A DNA stretch of 64,000 nt from Paenibacillus sp. sptzw28 (GCF_019550795.1 NZ_CP080545.1:5623501-5687500), one strand, 5' to 3'. Shown: positions 32,818-41,866, counted from the stretch's first letter. Notes: generated from the letters alone by a model not told the origin. Made by a program: numbers and translations.

Positions 32818-34503
32818 ATGAATCAAGCAACGCGGCCGACCGCTGAATCTAAAGCTATAGCATTTGCATTGCTGCTGCTGGCCATTTATGTATCGCCGCT
32901 GTTTATTCTGGGCGAGGACGCCCATATCCGGGTGCACGATAATTTGGATTCGAATATTGCCTGGTACAAGGTGCTTGTCCAAAGCGGAGAATGGTTCGGT
33001 AATGTGAATGCCGCCATCCCGCAGATTATTGACGGCCTGCCGCGCAATGCGTTCGGCACGGAATTTAGCGGTATTGTGCTGCTTCACGCATTGTTCCCTA
33101 CGATGCTGGCGTACGCGCTTAGCCAGACAATTACGCGCATCCTTGCGTTTATCGGCATGTATCTGCTTCTGAGGGCGCACTTCGTTAAGGAGCCTGAGGC
33201 ATGGCCGATCCGCGTTTTTGTTGCGGCCGCCTTCGCCCTTACCCCGTTCTGGCCGTCGGGCATGCTCAGCACGCTTGGACATCCGCTAGCATTATGGGCT
33301 TTCCTCAACATCCGCGCTCGCCGTCATTCATGGCGGGAGTGGGTCACCCTCGGCCTTTTGCCGCTGTATGCGAGTATTGTGCTCGGCTTTTTCTTCTTCC
33401 TGGCTGGCGTTCTTCTGCTCTGGCTCCGCGATCTGATTGTCAAACGCGACTTAAATCCGGTGTTTCTCGGCAGCATCGCCTTTATGTCCGGAATTTTCCT
33501 GCTGATTGAATACAGGCTCGTCTATTCCCTGCTGCTGCACGAAACGACAAGCCGGAACGAGTTTGTCTCCTCGCGTTTAGGCTTCGGCCACAGCGTCAGA
33601 CTGACATTCAAAAATTTCATTTTCGGACATCACCATGCGGCCACAATCCATACCTTTGTCATACTGCCGGTAACGTTATTGGTCTTGCTCCTGATCTTGG
33701 GGCGAAGAAACAGGGACTGGACGGAGCGTGCGTTTCTCCTTCTTCTCGGCATTAACCTCGCGCTGTCGGCCTGGTATGCGTTCTGGTTTCACAAGGCATG
33801 GCAGCCGCTCAAGGAACAGATCAGCCTGCTGAACACGTTCAATTTCGCGCGGTTTCATTTTCTTCGTCCATTGGTCATCTACACCGGGTTCGCGCTTGGT
33901 TGTTTGATCTTATGGAGACTTGGCCGCACCGGCAGACGGACTGTCATTGTATCACTCTGCCTTCAAATCGCGGTTCTATTTATGTCAAACGACGAGATCG
34001 TCTACCGTAAGCTGAACGCTCCGACCTTCAGACAATTTTACGCCGTTAATCAATTCGCCGACATACGGGAAGCAATCGGGATGCCGGTGAACGAATACAG
34101 GGTAGCCAGCATCGGTCTGCACCCGGCCGTCGCCCAGTATAACGGGTTTTACACGCTCGACACGTACAATAACTTCTATCCGCTTTCATACAAACACCGG
34201 TTTCGTAAAATAATAGCAAAGGAATTAAACAAGAACGCCGCGCTGAAGACGTATTTCGATACGTGGGGCGGCAGGTGCTACATATTCGTGGATGAACTGG
34301 GCAAGAAATTCGATTACCGGAAAACCTCGAAGAAAAAGATCCGCCACTTGCAGCTCAACATGAAACAATTCAAGAAGATGGGCGGCAGGTATCTGTTCTC
34401 CTCCATTCCGATAATGAATCCTTGCGCGAACCGGCTGCGGCTGCTGAATGTATTCGACGACCCCGATTCCGCTTGGCGCATCTATGTATACGAAGCGTTA
34501 TAA
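32818..34503 (+). CDS. YkoS-like polytopic membrane protein (DUF6044)
   Basis: 561 residues with about eleven membrane helices through residue 400, then a soluble C-terminal part of about 150 residues. The luminal-type loop after the first helix (EDAHIRVHDNLDSNIAWYK) and the later YNGFYTLDTYNNFYPLSYKH are the recognisable blocks of the DUF6044 family, to which B. subtilis YkoS belongs. The topology is that of GT-C-like glycosyltransferases or of a partner that hands a lipid-linked sugar across the membrane. The next gene (27 bases on) is a GtrB/YkoT-like glycosyltransferase, the same pairing as ykoS-ykoT. CGGAGGAACC is a good ribosome site. Function is inferred. Confidence 0.85.
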   Translation: MNQATRPTAESKAIAFALLLLAIYVSPLFILGEDAHIRVHDNLDSNIAWYKVLVQSGEWFGNVNAAIPQIIDGLPRNAFGTEFSGIVLLHALFPTMLAYALSQTITRILAFIGMYLLLRAHFVKEPEAWPIRVFVAAAFALTPFWPSGMLSTLGHPLALWAFLNIRARRHSWREWVTLGLLPLYASIVLGFFFFLAGVLLLWLRDLIVKRDLNPVFLGSIAFMSGIFLLIEYRLVYSLLLHETTSRNEFVSSRLGFGHSVRLTFKNFIFGHHHAATIHTFVILPVTLLVLLLILGRRNRDWTERAFLLLLGINLALSAWYAFWFHKAWQPLKEQISLLNTFNFARFHFLRPLVIYTGFALGCLILWRLGRTGRRTVIVSLCLQIAVLFMSNDEIVYRKLNAPTFRQFYAVNQFADIREAIGMPVNEYRVASIGLHPAVAQYNGFYTLDTYNNFYPLSYKHRFRKIIAKELNKNAALKTYFDTWGGRCYIFVDELGKKFDYRKTSKKKIRHLQLNMKQFKKMGGRYLFSSIPIMNPCANRLRLLNVFDDPDSAWRIYVYEAL

Positions 34504-34530
34504 CACTGGCTGGAAGGGTGGCTGCTCACA

Positions 34531-35529
34531 ATGAAACGACCGGTACTGACCATTGTCGTCCCCTGCTGTAACGAGGAGGAAGTGCTTGCGCGGACATTCC
34601 GGGAACTGCGCGGGGTTCTCGGTCATCTGATACGGGAGCAGCTCGTTGCGGCTGCCAGCAAGCTGTTGTTTGTGGATGACGGAAGTAAGGACCGCACATG
34701 GTCCATGATTATAGCGGAGCATTCCGCCCATCCGGAAATTACCGGTTTGAAGCTGGCGAGAAATGTCGGGCACCAGAAAGCGCTGCTGGCAGGCCTGGAA
34801 GCCGCCGCCGCCCGTTCAGACTGCGTCATATCGATCGATGCCGATCTGCAGGATGATATCGGCGTCATTCGTGATTTCGTGCTCAAGTTTCATGAAGGCT
34901 TCGATATCGTTTATGGGGTGCGCGCAAGCCGTAAAACCGACACCTGGTTTAAACGCACGTCGGCGCTCTGTTTTTACCGAATCATGTCCCGGCTCGGCAT
35001 TCAATTGATCCCGAACCATGCGGATTTCAGGCTGATGTCAAAGCGGGCGGTAGCTGAATTGTGCCGTTACGGCGAGACGAATCTGTTCCTGAGGGGGATA
35101 GTCCCCTTAATCGGCTATACGGCGACGAACGTTTATTATGACCGCAAGGAGCGTTTTGCCGGACAGTCCAAATACAGCTTAAGAAAAATGCTCTCGTTTG
35201 CCTTCGACGGCATCGCCTCCTTCAGCGTGGCGCCGATTCGTTTCGTAACGTCTCTCGGTTTTATTTTACTCGCCGTAAGTATCGGAGCCGGCGCTTATGC
35301 TCTTACTCAGAAGTGGCTCGGACAAACGAAAACGGGCTGGACCTCGCTTATGATCTCCATTTGGTTCCTTGGGGGTCTGCAGCTGCTGGGGATAGGCATA
35401 ATTGGAGAATATATCGGCAAAATTTTTATCGAGGTCAAATGCAGGCCCAAATATGCGGTCGAAATCGATTTGTATTCGTCCGTGTCCGAGCCCGTTATCC
35501 GTGCGACAGCTTCAGAATCCAGTCTTTAA
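34531..35529 (+). CDS. GtrB/YkoT-like family 2 glycosyltransferase
   Basis: 332 residues. The GT-A domain (1-230) opens LTIVVPCCNEEEVLARTFRE and has FVDDGSKDRTW, then the metal-binding SIDADLQDD and the acceptor-side FAGQSKYSLRKM. Two C-terminal membrane helices (about 235-260 and 270-295) anchor it. Such enzymes transfer a sugar from a nucleotide donor to undecaprenyl phosphate on the inner face. The flipped product would be used by the multispanning protein encoded just upstream. The pair corresponds to B. subtilis ykoS-ykoT. Its last 35 bases overlap the end of the convergent phosphodiesterase gene. Confidence 0.88.
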   Translation: MKRPVLTIVVPCCNEEEVLARTFRELRGVLGHLIREQLVAAASKLLFVDDGSKDRTWSMIIAEHSAHPEITGLKLARNVGHQKALLAGLEAAAARSDCVISIDADLQDDIGVIRDFVLKFHEGFDIVYGVRASRKTDTWFKRTSALCFYRIMSRLGIQLIPNHADFRLMSKRAVAELCRYGETNLFLRGIVPLIGYTATNVYYDRKERFAGQSKYSLRKMLSFAFDGIASFSVAPIRFVTSLGFILLAVSIGAGAYALTQKWLGQTKTGWTSLMISIWFLGGLQLLGIGIIGEYIGKIFIEVKCRPKYAVEIDLYSSVSEPVIRATASESSL

Positions 35530-37081
35530 TATCGACAGCGCGAAGTGTTTTGGGCCTGGTATTCGTTCCGGAAATGATTAATGGAACAAGCGAGTCCAGT
35601 TCATGAAGCGAACCGTGCGCCCCTCCGCCGTCGTGGGTAGGGGAGCTTTCGCCGACGATTTCATACCCGGGCTTTGATGTAACGACGACATATTTCCCTT
35701 CGTGGGAATGCACGGAGCCGTATAACCTCGCCAGTACGTCAGGATACCTGCCGTACTTGATGCGGTTGTTCACTATCGAAATATCCACGAGGCCGGAGTC
35801 GCCCGATAAGGTCCACGATTGCCCATATTCATCCGCGTATTTTCCGCCGGGACGATAAACAAACGTTTTACCGTTTTTCCCTGCGGTCACAAGAATCCCT
35901 TTATCCTCTTTCATGGCGATAATATCGAGCTTGTCCTCCTTCTGGAGCAGCTCCACAATCTCGGATAGCTCCAGCTTGGCATCTATCGAATATATATAGG
36001 CCATCCGTTCGTTAGCGGCGATTACGATCTGGTCCCCGGCTGTTACAGGCCGGTTTAATTGTGCGATCTTGTACCTGTTCAAATGAGGCCTCAAATCCAC
36101 GATGGATTCGTGCCGGTCTTCGTATACATAGCTCTGCGCACTGTCTCCCAGGATGATCCATGCGGCATTCTTCAAAGCCAGTTCCCATGAACCGTAAGCG
36201 TTAAGCACGTCCTGCAGCGCTTGATCGGCTTTCTCGATGCCGCCGAGCTCAGTCGGGCCTTTTCTGTGGAGGGTATTATCATTTTCCGGAAAATAAGTAA
36301 TGGTAACGTTCGGCAGTTTATTCTGTTTAATAAGAAAAGCGGTCTCTTGTGCGGAAAACTCGTCGTTCATTCCGTATTTGTCCCAGGCCCTGGTATTCCG
36401 GATATTCTTCGGGTCCTGCTGCGCAAGCGCCGCATAAGAAAGCCATTTGGGTCCCGTTACTCTGACCTGCCCCGGTAAGCGAGTGGTGGCCGCTAAAGTC
36501 GGCGGCACAATCAAGGTATGCTCCGTTTTACCTCTGAAAACGACGGCATTGATCGAGGCCGACTCCATTCCTCTTTCAGCTAGTTCTTCATGTATCGTTT
36601 TGACGTTTTTGCTCAATTGAACCTGATTTAACTGATAAACCGCGTCGACAAATACTTGCAGCTGGTCGATTTTCAGCGCTTCCTTGGCGCCGTTCCCGTA
36701 GAAGACCATGCGCTTGTCTTTTCCGTTGTACCACACAAGCCCCGGTACATGATGACGGTCCGCATACGTCCCGGTTAATATTGTGCTGTCTATCGTAACG
36801 GACATGGTCGGAAACGAACTGACGACATGCGGAAAATACCGCCCGTTATTAATCAAAAACTTCAATGCGGGAGCACGGCCTTCCCCAATCGCTTTGCGCA
36901 ATGGCTTGTCCATTAAAGAATCGAGGATGATTAAGACGACAGGCTTGGGCTTTCCATTGTTTGTAATCTCCGACTTGACCTTCAGGTGATTGATCCGCTG
37001 GCCGGGTTCCGCCCTGCAGCCTGTAACAAGCAAGCTCAGACACAGCATCAGCATGATGGCGTTTTTATTTTTCACTGTCAT
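35495..37081 (-). CDS. alkaline-phosphatase-fold phosphodiesterase lipoprotein
   Basis: 528 residues. The signal peptide ends in the lipobox VTGC (Cys about 22). The mature domain is of the type I phosphodiesterase/nucleotide pyrophosphatase fold: LIILDSLMD (metal Asp), SSFPTMSVTIDSTILTG (nucleophile Thr or Ser), YFPENDNTLHRKGP (metal Asp and His), IILGDSAQS and SSPTHDGGGAHGS (last metal His). It would act on phosphate esters at the outer surface, perhaps wall glycerophosphate polymers, given its LtaS-like and glycosyltransferase neighbours. AAGAGGTAG precedes the ATG. The 3' end overlaps the YkoT-like gene by 35 bases in convergent orientation. Confidence 0.85.
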   Translation of the reverse strand: MTVKNKNAIMLMLCLSLLVTGCRAEPGQRINHLKVKSEITNNGKPKPVVLIILDSLMDKPLRKAIGEGRAPALKFLINNGRYFPHVVSSFPTMSVTIDSTILTGTYADRHHVPGLVWYNGKDKRMVFYGNGAKEALKIDQLQVFVDAVYQLNQVQLSKNVKTIHEELAERGMESASINAVVFRGKTEHTLIVPPTLAATTRLPGQVRVTGPKWLSYAALAQQDPKNIRNTRAWDKYGMNDEFSAQETAFLIKQNKLPNVTITYFPENDNTLHRKGPTELGGIEKADQALQDVLNAYGSWELALKNAAWIILGDSAQSYVYEDRHESIVDLRPHLNRYKIAQLNRPVTAGDQIVIAANERMAYIYSIDAKLELSEIVELLQKEDKLDIIAMKEDKGILVTAGKNGKTFVYRPGGKYADEYGQSWTLSGDSGLVDISIVNNRIKYGRYPDVLARLYGSVHSHEGKYVVVTSKPGYEIVGESSPTHDGGGAHGSLHELDSLVPLIISGTNTRPKTLRAVDIKDWILKLSHG

Positions 37082-37222
37082 TGACTACCTCTTCTTTAAT
37101 ACTTTTTCCGGTTAGTTTTTCCGATAGTCAGCTAAAATATTTCATATGAAAAGCCGTCATATGCCATCAGCCGCAGAGCGGTGATCATGCCTGTCTCAGT
37201 GCTGCCGCATTCAAAAAATAAA

Positions 37223-37247
37223 GGTGAAGAGAGAGTCTCTCTTCACC
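37223..37247 (-). terminator. perfect-stem terminator after the 35-residue gene
   Basis: GGTGAAGAGAGA and TCTCTCTTCACC are perfect complements with a one-base centre; on the minus strand TTTATTTTTTG follows. It lies 64 bases beyond the small basic gene and also insulates the phosphodiesterase gene downstream. Confidence 0.75.
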
Positions 37248-37310
37248 CTTGGAGTGATAAATCACTCCCGGTTTTGTACTCGCCCGGTTCTGACTCCGAA
37301 GCGGCCGTTC

Positions 37311-37418
37311 TTAGCGCTTTCTGGGTTTGAGAACTATGATTTTTTTAAACTTCTTGATTTTTTCGAAGACAAGGATGACCTTTTTCACCTTCAAATTTTT
37401 CTTCGAGCTGTATCCCAT
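37311..37418 (-). CDS. 35-residue highly basic peptide
   Basis: ATG (complement of 37416-37418) follows an ideal ribosome site, AAGGAGGTTATCAC. The product is MGYSSKKNLKVKKVILVFEK then IKKFKKIIVLKPRKR, with 14 Lys or Arg and alternating basic and hydrophobic residues that could form an amphipathic helix or strand. No family is recognised. A perfect hairpin terminator closes the unit, so promoter-proximal gap, ribosome site, frame and terminator all agree on a real small gene. It may bind nucleic acid, ribosomes or membrane lipid; the sequence does not decide. It is divergent from the MFS gene. Confidence 0.65.
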   Translation of the reverse strand: MGYSSKKNLKVKKVILVFEKIKKFKKIIVLKPRKR

Positions 37419-37653
37419 GTGATAACCTCCTTACTTTGTGAAGTAGTACAACTTATGCCGTACTGCCGGGTTTTGTTTGGACAAACTTCCCAGTATGTCC
37501 AAAAAGGGGCAAAGTCATCTGAGCCGGCGTCACGGCCTCCTTGGGACGCCCGGCGCCCTCCCCATTCGTCTAAAATAGAGATGAATCTTCATTAGTCTGC
37601 TGCGCGCTTACATGATAAACTTATTACTATCTCTCATCAGTGGAGGCGGCGCA

Positions 37654-38898
37654 ATGAACGATTCCAACGAACCTCCGGCCGATTCCTCACCCGCCCCGGC
37701 TGATCATTCATGGCGTAATGTACTCTGGATAATGGCTGTCGTTCAGGGACTCGTAATGATGGCTTTTACGAGCTCCGGACCGTTTCTTGCTCTCTTTATC
37801 GAGCAGCTCGGCGTACATGACTTGCGCCAGGTGGCTGTTTGGGCCGGTGTCATTTCCAGCTCGAACTTCCTCATTTCCGCGATTGTTTCACCCATGTGGG
37901 GAGCGGTCGCCGACCGTAAAGGCCGCAAGCTGATGGTCATGCGTTCAACGCTGGCCATCTCTGTCTTCACCTTCGTCATGGGCTTCACGCAGTCCGTATG
38001 GCAGCTCCTGGCGGTAAGGATGCTGCAGGGAGCGTTCAGCGGATTCTCGGGAGCGGCGAACGCTCTTGTGGCAACTCGAATTCCGGAGGATCGTCTGGGC
38101 TTCGCCCTTGGCTGGCTGGCATCGGCAGGTATGATCGGCTCGCTGCTCGGGCCGATGGCAGGCGGCCTTATGGTTGACTACGTACACAGCTATCGTGTTG
38201 TATTTTTCCTCACGGGCGCATTCGCGATGACGGCATTCATTATAACGGCGCTGTTCATCAAAGAAGGTCCTATCGACGCATCAAGCCGCCCTGCCCGCCC
38301 GAAGCTCTCGCTGATCCAGCAGTTCCGCTCAGCCCGCGAGCTGACGGCGCTGTACTCGATGTTTCCGGTCCTGTTTCTCGCTCAGTTCTCGGTGATGAGC
38401 ATCCAGCCGGTTTTACCGCTCTACATGAAAGAGCTGACGGGCAGTACCGCCTATCTGGGCACGATAGCGGGCTTTGCCTTCTCCGTAACCGGACTTGCGG
38501 ATCTGATCGCCTCTCCCTTTCTTGGGAAAAGAAGCGATAAGCTCGGCTACCGCCGCGTGCTGACAATCTGCATGACAGGGGCGGGACTCTTCTTCCTTCC
38601 GCAGGCTTTCGCTCCGAATATTTGGGTATTCATCGCCTCGCGCTTCGGCCTTGGCCTGTTCATCGGCGGCATCCTGCCGACAGCCAATGCGCTGGTTGCG
38701 CGGCTGACCCCGGCAAGCGAGCGCGGCCGGGTATTCGGCTTCACCGCAAGCGCCACGTTTCTCGGCAGCTTCGCCGGGCCGCTGCTCGGCGGCGTCGGCT
38801 CCGCCGCATTCGGCATCCCCAGCATGCTGGTCGCGGTCTGCGGGCTCTATATTATTAATATGATCTGGGTAAAACTTCGCGTGAAGGATCCGCAATAG
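37654..38898 (+). CDS. MFS multidrug-type exporter
   Basis: 414 residues, twelve predicted membrane helices. The major facilitator motif A between TM2 and TM3 is MWGAVADRKGRKLMVM, repeated in degenerate form in the second half (FLGKRSDKLGYRRVL). A motif C-like GWLASAGMIGSLLGPMAGG in TM5 marks drug:H+ antiporters of the 12-helix group. ATG 37654 has GGAGGCGGC at seven bases; an ATG 14 codons earlier lacks a ribosome site. The substrate is unknown. It is not linked to an adjacent regulator; the nearest genes are the small basic peptide (divergent) and a DUF1349 gene. Confidence 0.9.
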   Translation: MNDSNEPPADSSPAPADHSWRNVLWIMAVVQGLVMMAFTSSGPFLALFIEQLGVHDLRQVAVWAGVISSSNFLISAIVSPMWGAVADRKGRKLMVMRSTLAISVFTFVMGFTQSVWQLLAVRMLQGAFSGFSGAANALVATRIPEDRLGFALGWLASAGMIGSLLGPMAGGLMVDYVHSYRVVFFLTGAFAMTAFIITALFIKEGPIDASSRPARPKLSLIQQFRSARELTALYSMFPVLFLAQFSVMSIQPVLPLYMKELTGSTAYLGTIAGFAFSVTGLADLIASPFLGKRSDKLGYRRVLTICMTGAGLFFLPQAFAPNIWVFIASRFGLGLFIGGILPTANALVARLTPASERGRVFGFTASATFLGSFAGPLLGGVGSAAFGIPSMLVAVCGLYIINMIWVKLRVKDPQ

Positions 38899-38993
38899 CC
38901 TATGCCGGGGAAGCCCCGCTTCAAGAACATAGGGGCGGTCGCTGTGGCGAGAAAAATTTGTTCTGAATCGGACAACTAAAGAAAGGATGATCG

Positions 38994-39020
38994 AGCTGCC
39001 GGCATATCCGGCGGCCTTTC
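38994..39020 (+). terminator. possible terminator of the MFS gene
   Basis: GCTGCCGG and CCGGCGGC pair (one G-U) around a short ATAT loop, followed by CTTTCT. The T run is broken, so the call is tentative. Confidence 0.4.
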
Positions 39021-39105
39021 TGCGCTAACGAGCAGGATTATTAAACCATTTGTGGAATTGATATAATGATAATAATCGTTTTCTTATTACAAAGGAGTGA
39101 GGGCA

Positions 39106-39711
39106 TTGAATCTGTTCGATCATTGCGTTGATAACACGTTAGGCTCGGAATTGAAGTGGCTGAACGAGCCTGCCACTTGGAGCTTTAAACAGGATGGTTC
39201 CTTAGAGGTGATTGCGCCCCCTAAGTCGGATTTCTTTATAGACCCGTCAGGAAAATCCACGAGGTCATCCGCCCCGTTCCTCTATAAGCAAGTCAAAGGG
39301 GATTTCCAGGTGGAAACAAGGTTGTCCGTGGAAATGAAGGACCCTTATGACTCAGGATGCTTGATGATCATGTCGGATGAATCCCACTGGGCGAAACTCT
39401 GTTTCGAGTTTTTCGAGAACACGCCCACCATTATAAGCGTCGTCACCAACCCCACTTCGGATGATTGTATCTCGTGCAAAGTGGAAGTGCGCGATCCCTT
39501 TCTAAAAATAGTGAGAACAGGAAATTGCTTTTCATTCTATTACTCGGAGGATGGGGAAAAATGGGAAACCATTCGATATTTTGGGCTGGATTGCTCCATG
39601 GACATCAAGGTGGGCGTTGTTGCGCAATCCCCAACCAGTGATGAAGGTTGTCGAATCACATATTCTCATTTGGTTATGAATCAACCCAATAAAGTCAATG
39701 AGCCGGTCTGA
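39106..39711 (+). CDS. DUF1349 concanavalin-like protein
   Basis: A 201-residue cytoplasmic protein with the DUF1349 jelly-roll pattern: W-LNEP-WSF, then SLEVIAPPKSDFFIDPSG, APFLYKQVKGDFQVETRLSV, DSGCLMIMSDESHWAKLCFE and VVTNPTSDDC, closing with FYYSEDGEKWETIRYF. The fold is shared with carbohydrate-binding and glycosidase-like proteins, and DUF1349 members often lie in sugar-use loci. The enzymatic role is unknown. TTG 39106 is eight bases after AAAGGAG; the GTG three codons before would overlap the ribosome site. It is followed by a cyclase fragment and a ThuA-like gene, together resembling a small catabolic cluster. Confidence 0.85.
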   Translation: MNLFDHCVDNTLGSELKWLNEPATWSFKQDGSLEVIAPPKSDFFIDPSGKSTRSSAPFLYKQVKGDFQVETRLSVEMKDPYDSGCLMIMSDESHWAKLCFEFFENTPTIISVVTNPTSDDCISCKVEVRDPFLKIVRTGNCFSFYYSEDGEKWETIRYFGLDCSMDIKVGVVAQSPTSDEGCRITYSHLVMNQPNKVNEPV

Positions 39712-39774
39712 GACGAACGCGAAAGATAACGGAATAAAGACACAACGGGATTTAAGCATGAACTCCGGGTATAG

Positions 39775-40332
39775 GTGAGATGGCACTACTGGCCGACTTC
39801 GGAAGGGCAGCCGGCACTAACGATAGACGAGCTCCCGCTCGAATGGTTTTATTCCGACGGTGTGCTGCTCGATTTCAGCGCAAAGCCGCCAGGTTACGAG
39901 ATCACAACGGATGACCTTATCGCCGAGCTGGGGCGGATCGGATACACGCTCAAACCGTTTGATATTGTTCTCATCCGGTGCGATGCGGACAAGCGGCTTT
40001 ACCATGAACATTATGCGTTCCTTCACGCAGGGGTGTCGGCCGAAGCGACGCGCTGGCTGCTGAATCAGGGCATCAAGGTGGTCGGAACCGATGGCTGGGG
40101 CTGGGATATACCGCTCAACCTGCAAGCCGAATCATACAGACAAGACCCGCGGGATGACGTCCTATGGGCCGCGCACTTTGTCGGGAAGGACCACGAATAC
40201 TGCCAGATCGAGAAGCTGGCCAATTTGGACCAAATTCCACGGCCATTCGGCTTTAAAGTCTGCTGCTTTCCGGTGAAAGTGGAAAAAGCAAGCGGAGGTT
40301 GGGCCCGTCCGGTCGCCATAGTGGAGGAATAA
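39775..40332 (+). pseudogene. cyclase-family (kynurenine formamidase-like) hydrolase, 5'-truncated
   Basis: 185 codons read RWHYWPTSEGQPALTIDELP, then LEWFYSDGVLLDFSAKPPGY and KVVGTDGWGWDIP. This is the cyclase family from just after its HxGTHxDxP metal site; full-length relatives have about 60 more N-terminal residues carrying the His and Asp that hold the metal. An in-frame TAG stands directly before GTG 39775, and only 63 bases separate it from the previous gene, so the missing part is deleted, not misannotated. No ribosome site precedes the GTG. The remaining C-terminal half is otherwise well kept, which suggests a recent deletion. It cannot be active as it stands. Confidence 0.65.
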
Positions 40333-40397
40333 GCATATACATCAGCCGGCCCTCCAGCCACTCCCTTCATCGCTGTTAGTTTGAGGAGTTGACTATA

Positions 40398-41030
40398 ATG
40401 ACTGAAAAACACATTTTATTAATTGGTGACGATCACTCGGGAGCCTGGCATCCTCTCGAGCCTGTGCGGCAGGAGTTAGAACAGATTTTGGCAGGGGAAT
40501 TTCAATTGACGGTAACGAAGAATTATGATGACTTATCGTCTCTTGATACCATTCAGTATGCGGCTTGCATCTCTTATGCGGATATCTGGACACGAGCTCT
40601 TACGTCGGAGCAAATTGCCGGTTTGCTGAAATTCGTGGCGGGCGGTGGTGGTTTGCTTGCCATTCATAACGGTATCTCGTTGGCAGGCAGCTACGAGCTG
40701 CTGCAGGTGATGGGTGCCAGGTTTGTCACTCACCCCCCTTACCAATCGCTGCACTTTTATCGAACAATGAAGGAGCATCCGCTGCTTCAAGGGGTGGAAG
40801 ACTTCAGCATCGATGAGGAACCGTACCAGTTTGAATTCGATCCGTTCACACCCCGTACGGTATTTCTCGAATACGAATACAACGGGGAAAGATGGCCATC
40901 TGCGTGGGAACACAATTATGGTTTAGGTAAGGTGGTCTACCTGCATCCTGGTCACTCTGCCAATGCTTTCAGATCAGATGCTATCAAACGGCTCATACTA
41001 AACAGCGTTCGCTTGGCCAGCGGGCATTGA
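40398..41030 (+). CDS. ThuA-like protein
   Basis: A 210-residue soluble protein with the ThuA (class I amidotransferase-like) fold: KHILLIGDDHSGAWHPLEPV, then LLKFVAGGGGLLAIHNG and the aromatic-acidic HPPYQSLHFYR. The late WEHNYGLGKVVYLHPGHSA is the standard closing block (G-x-GRV-Y-GH). ThuA proteins are needed for trehalose or related disaccharide use in some bacteria, but the reaction is not settled. GAGGAG lies nine bases before the ATG. It follows DUF1349 and the truncated cyclase in the same direction and could be the third gene of a sugar-related operon. The convergent ATPase gene ends seven bases away. Confidence 0.85.
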   Translation: MTEKHILLIGDDHSGAWHPLEPVRQELEQILAGEFQLTVTKNYDDLSSLDTIQYAACISYADIWTRALTSEQIAGLLKFVAGGGGLLAIHNGISLAGSYELLQVMGARFVTHPPYQSLHFYRTMKEHPLLQGVEDFSIDEEPYQFEFDPFTPRTVFLEYEYNGERWPSAWEHNYGLGKVVYLHPGHSANAFRSDAIKRLILNSVRLASGH

Positions 41031-41036
41031 TGTTGG

Positions 41037-41801
41037 CTATTCTTCGTCCCGAAAGAGCTCCTTCAGCATCCGGTGCCGGTTATTTAAAAATTGCCGCGTC
41101 AGAGTAAAATGCTCCGTTTCCTCCAACGTGACCGCTTCAATCCCATTTGAAGAAAACTGATAGATGATGGCATCGGGATATGCCATAAGAATAGGCGAGT
41201 GTGTGGAAATAATAAATTGCGAGTGCTTTAAGACAAGTTCATGGACCCTTGATAACATGGACAGCTGACGAAATGGGGAGAGCGCGGCCTCTGGCTCGTC
41301 CATCATATACAGTCCGTTGCCCCTTAAGCGGTTCATGAATGCAGCAAAGAAGGATTCCCCGTGAGATTGCTCATGAAGAGAGCGGCCTCCGAAGCTGTCG
41401 ATTATTTTGGAACCTGATGATGGGTCCCGGTCCAATTCCTCAATATTGCTGGCAAGATTATAGTAGCTTTCGGCACGGAAGAAAAAACCGTCCTTCGGTT
41501 TACGTATACCACGCACTAAGCGGAGATATTGGTGGAGCTCGGAATGAGAGGCAAAGGTGGAAAATGAGAAATTCAGACTTCCGCCTTCGGGATTGAAACC
41601 CCAAGCAACCGCCAGCGCTTCCAGAAAAGTGGACTTGCCCGCACCGTTCTCCCCTACGATGTAAGTAACTTTCGGATGAAGAGGAAGGGTGTCCATTTCG
41701 CGAATTGAGCCCAGATTAAATGGATATCGGTCGAAATCGGGAACATCGTTCCTCAGCAGCTCTACGGACCTTATGTATGATGTAGGATTAAAATGGCTCA
41801 T
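41037..41801 (-). CDS. AAA_23/SbcC-like P-loop ATPase
   Basis: A 254-residue, ABC-type ATPase without membrane or nuclease domain. Walker A is VGENGAGKST at 49-58, the signature-like loop is SHGESFFAAF, Walker B is GLYMMDEPEAALSP, and the switch motif is FIISTHSPIL. The spacing is that of stand-alone ABC ATPases related to OLD/RecF-like proteins, with no coiled coil. Proteins of this size are widespread and annotated only as ATP-binding; roles range from DNA repair to partner of a toxin. No TOPRIM or HNH partner is encoded alongside. It is convergent with the ThuA-like gene and on the same strand as the ABC importer but has its own upstream region. Confidence 0.85.
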   Translation of the reverse strand: MSHFNPTSYIRSVELLRNDVPDFDRYPFNLGSIREMDTLPLHPKVTYIVGENGAGKSTFLEALAVAWGFNPEGGSLNFSFSTFASHSELHQYLRLVRGIRKPKDGFFFRAESYYNLASNIEELDRDPSSGSKIIDSFGGRSLHEQSHGESFFAAFMNRLRGNGLYMMDEPEAALSPFRQLSMLSRVHELVLKHSQFIISTHSPILMAYPDAIIYQFSSNGIEAVTLEETEHFTLTRQFLNNRHRMLKELFRDEE

Positions 41802-41866
41802 CTTAAGTTAATCCCCTTTATTCCGGATAGTTTTATTATAGCCTTGTCCCGGCATGACAACAAAAT

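Noticed and set aside
39061..39090. Fur-box-like sequence before the DUF1349 gene (ATAATGATAAT)
   Set aside because: Only one half matches the 19-base Fur consensus and the gene has no iron link.
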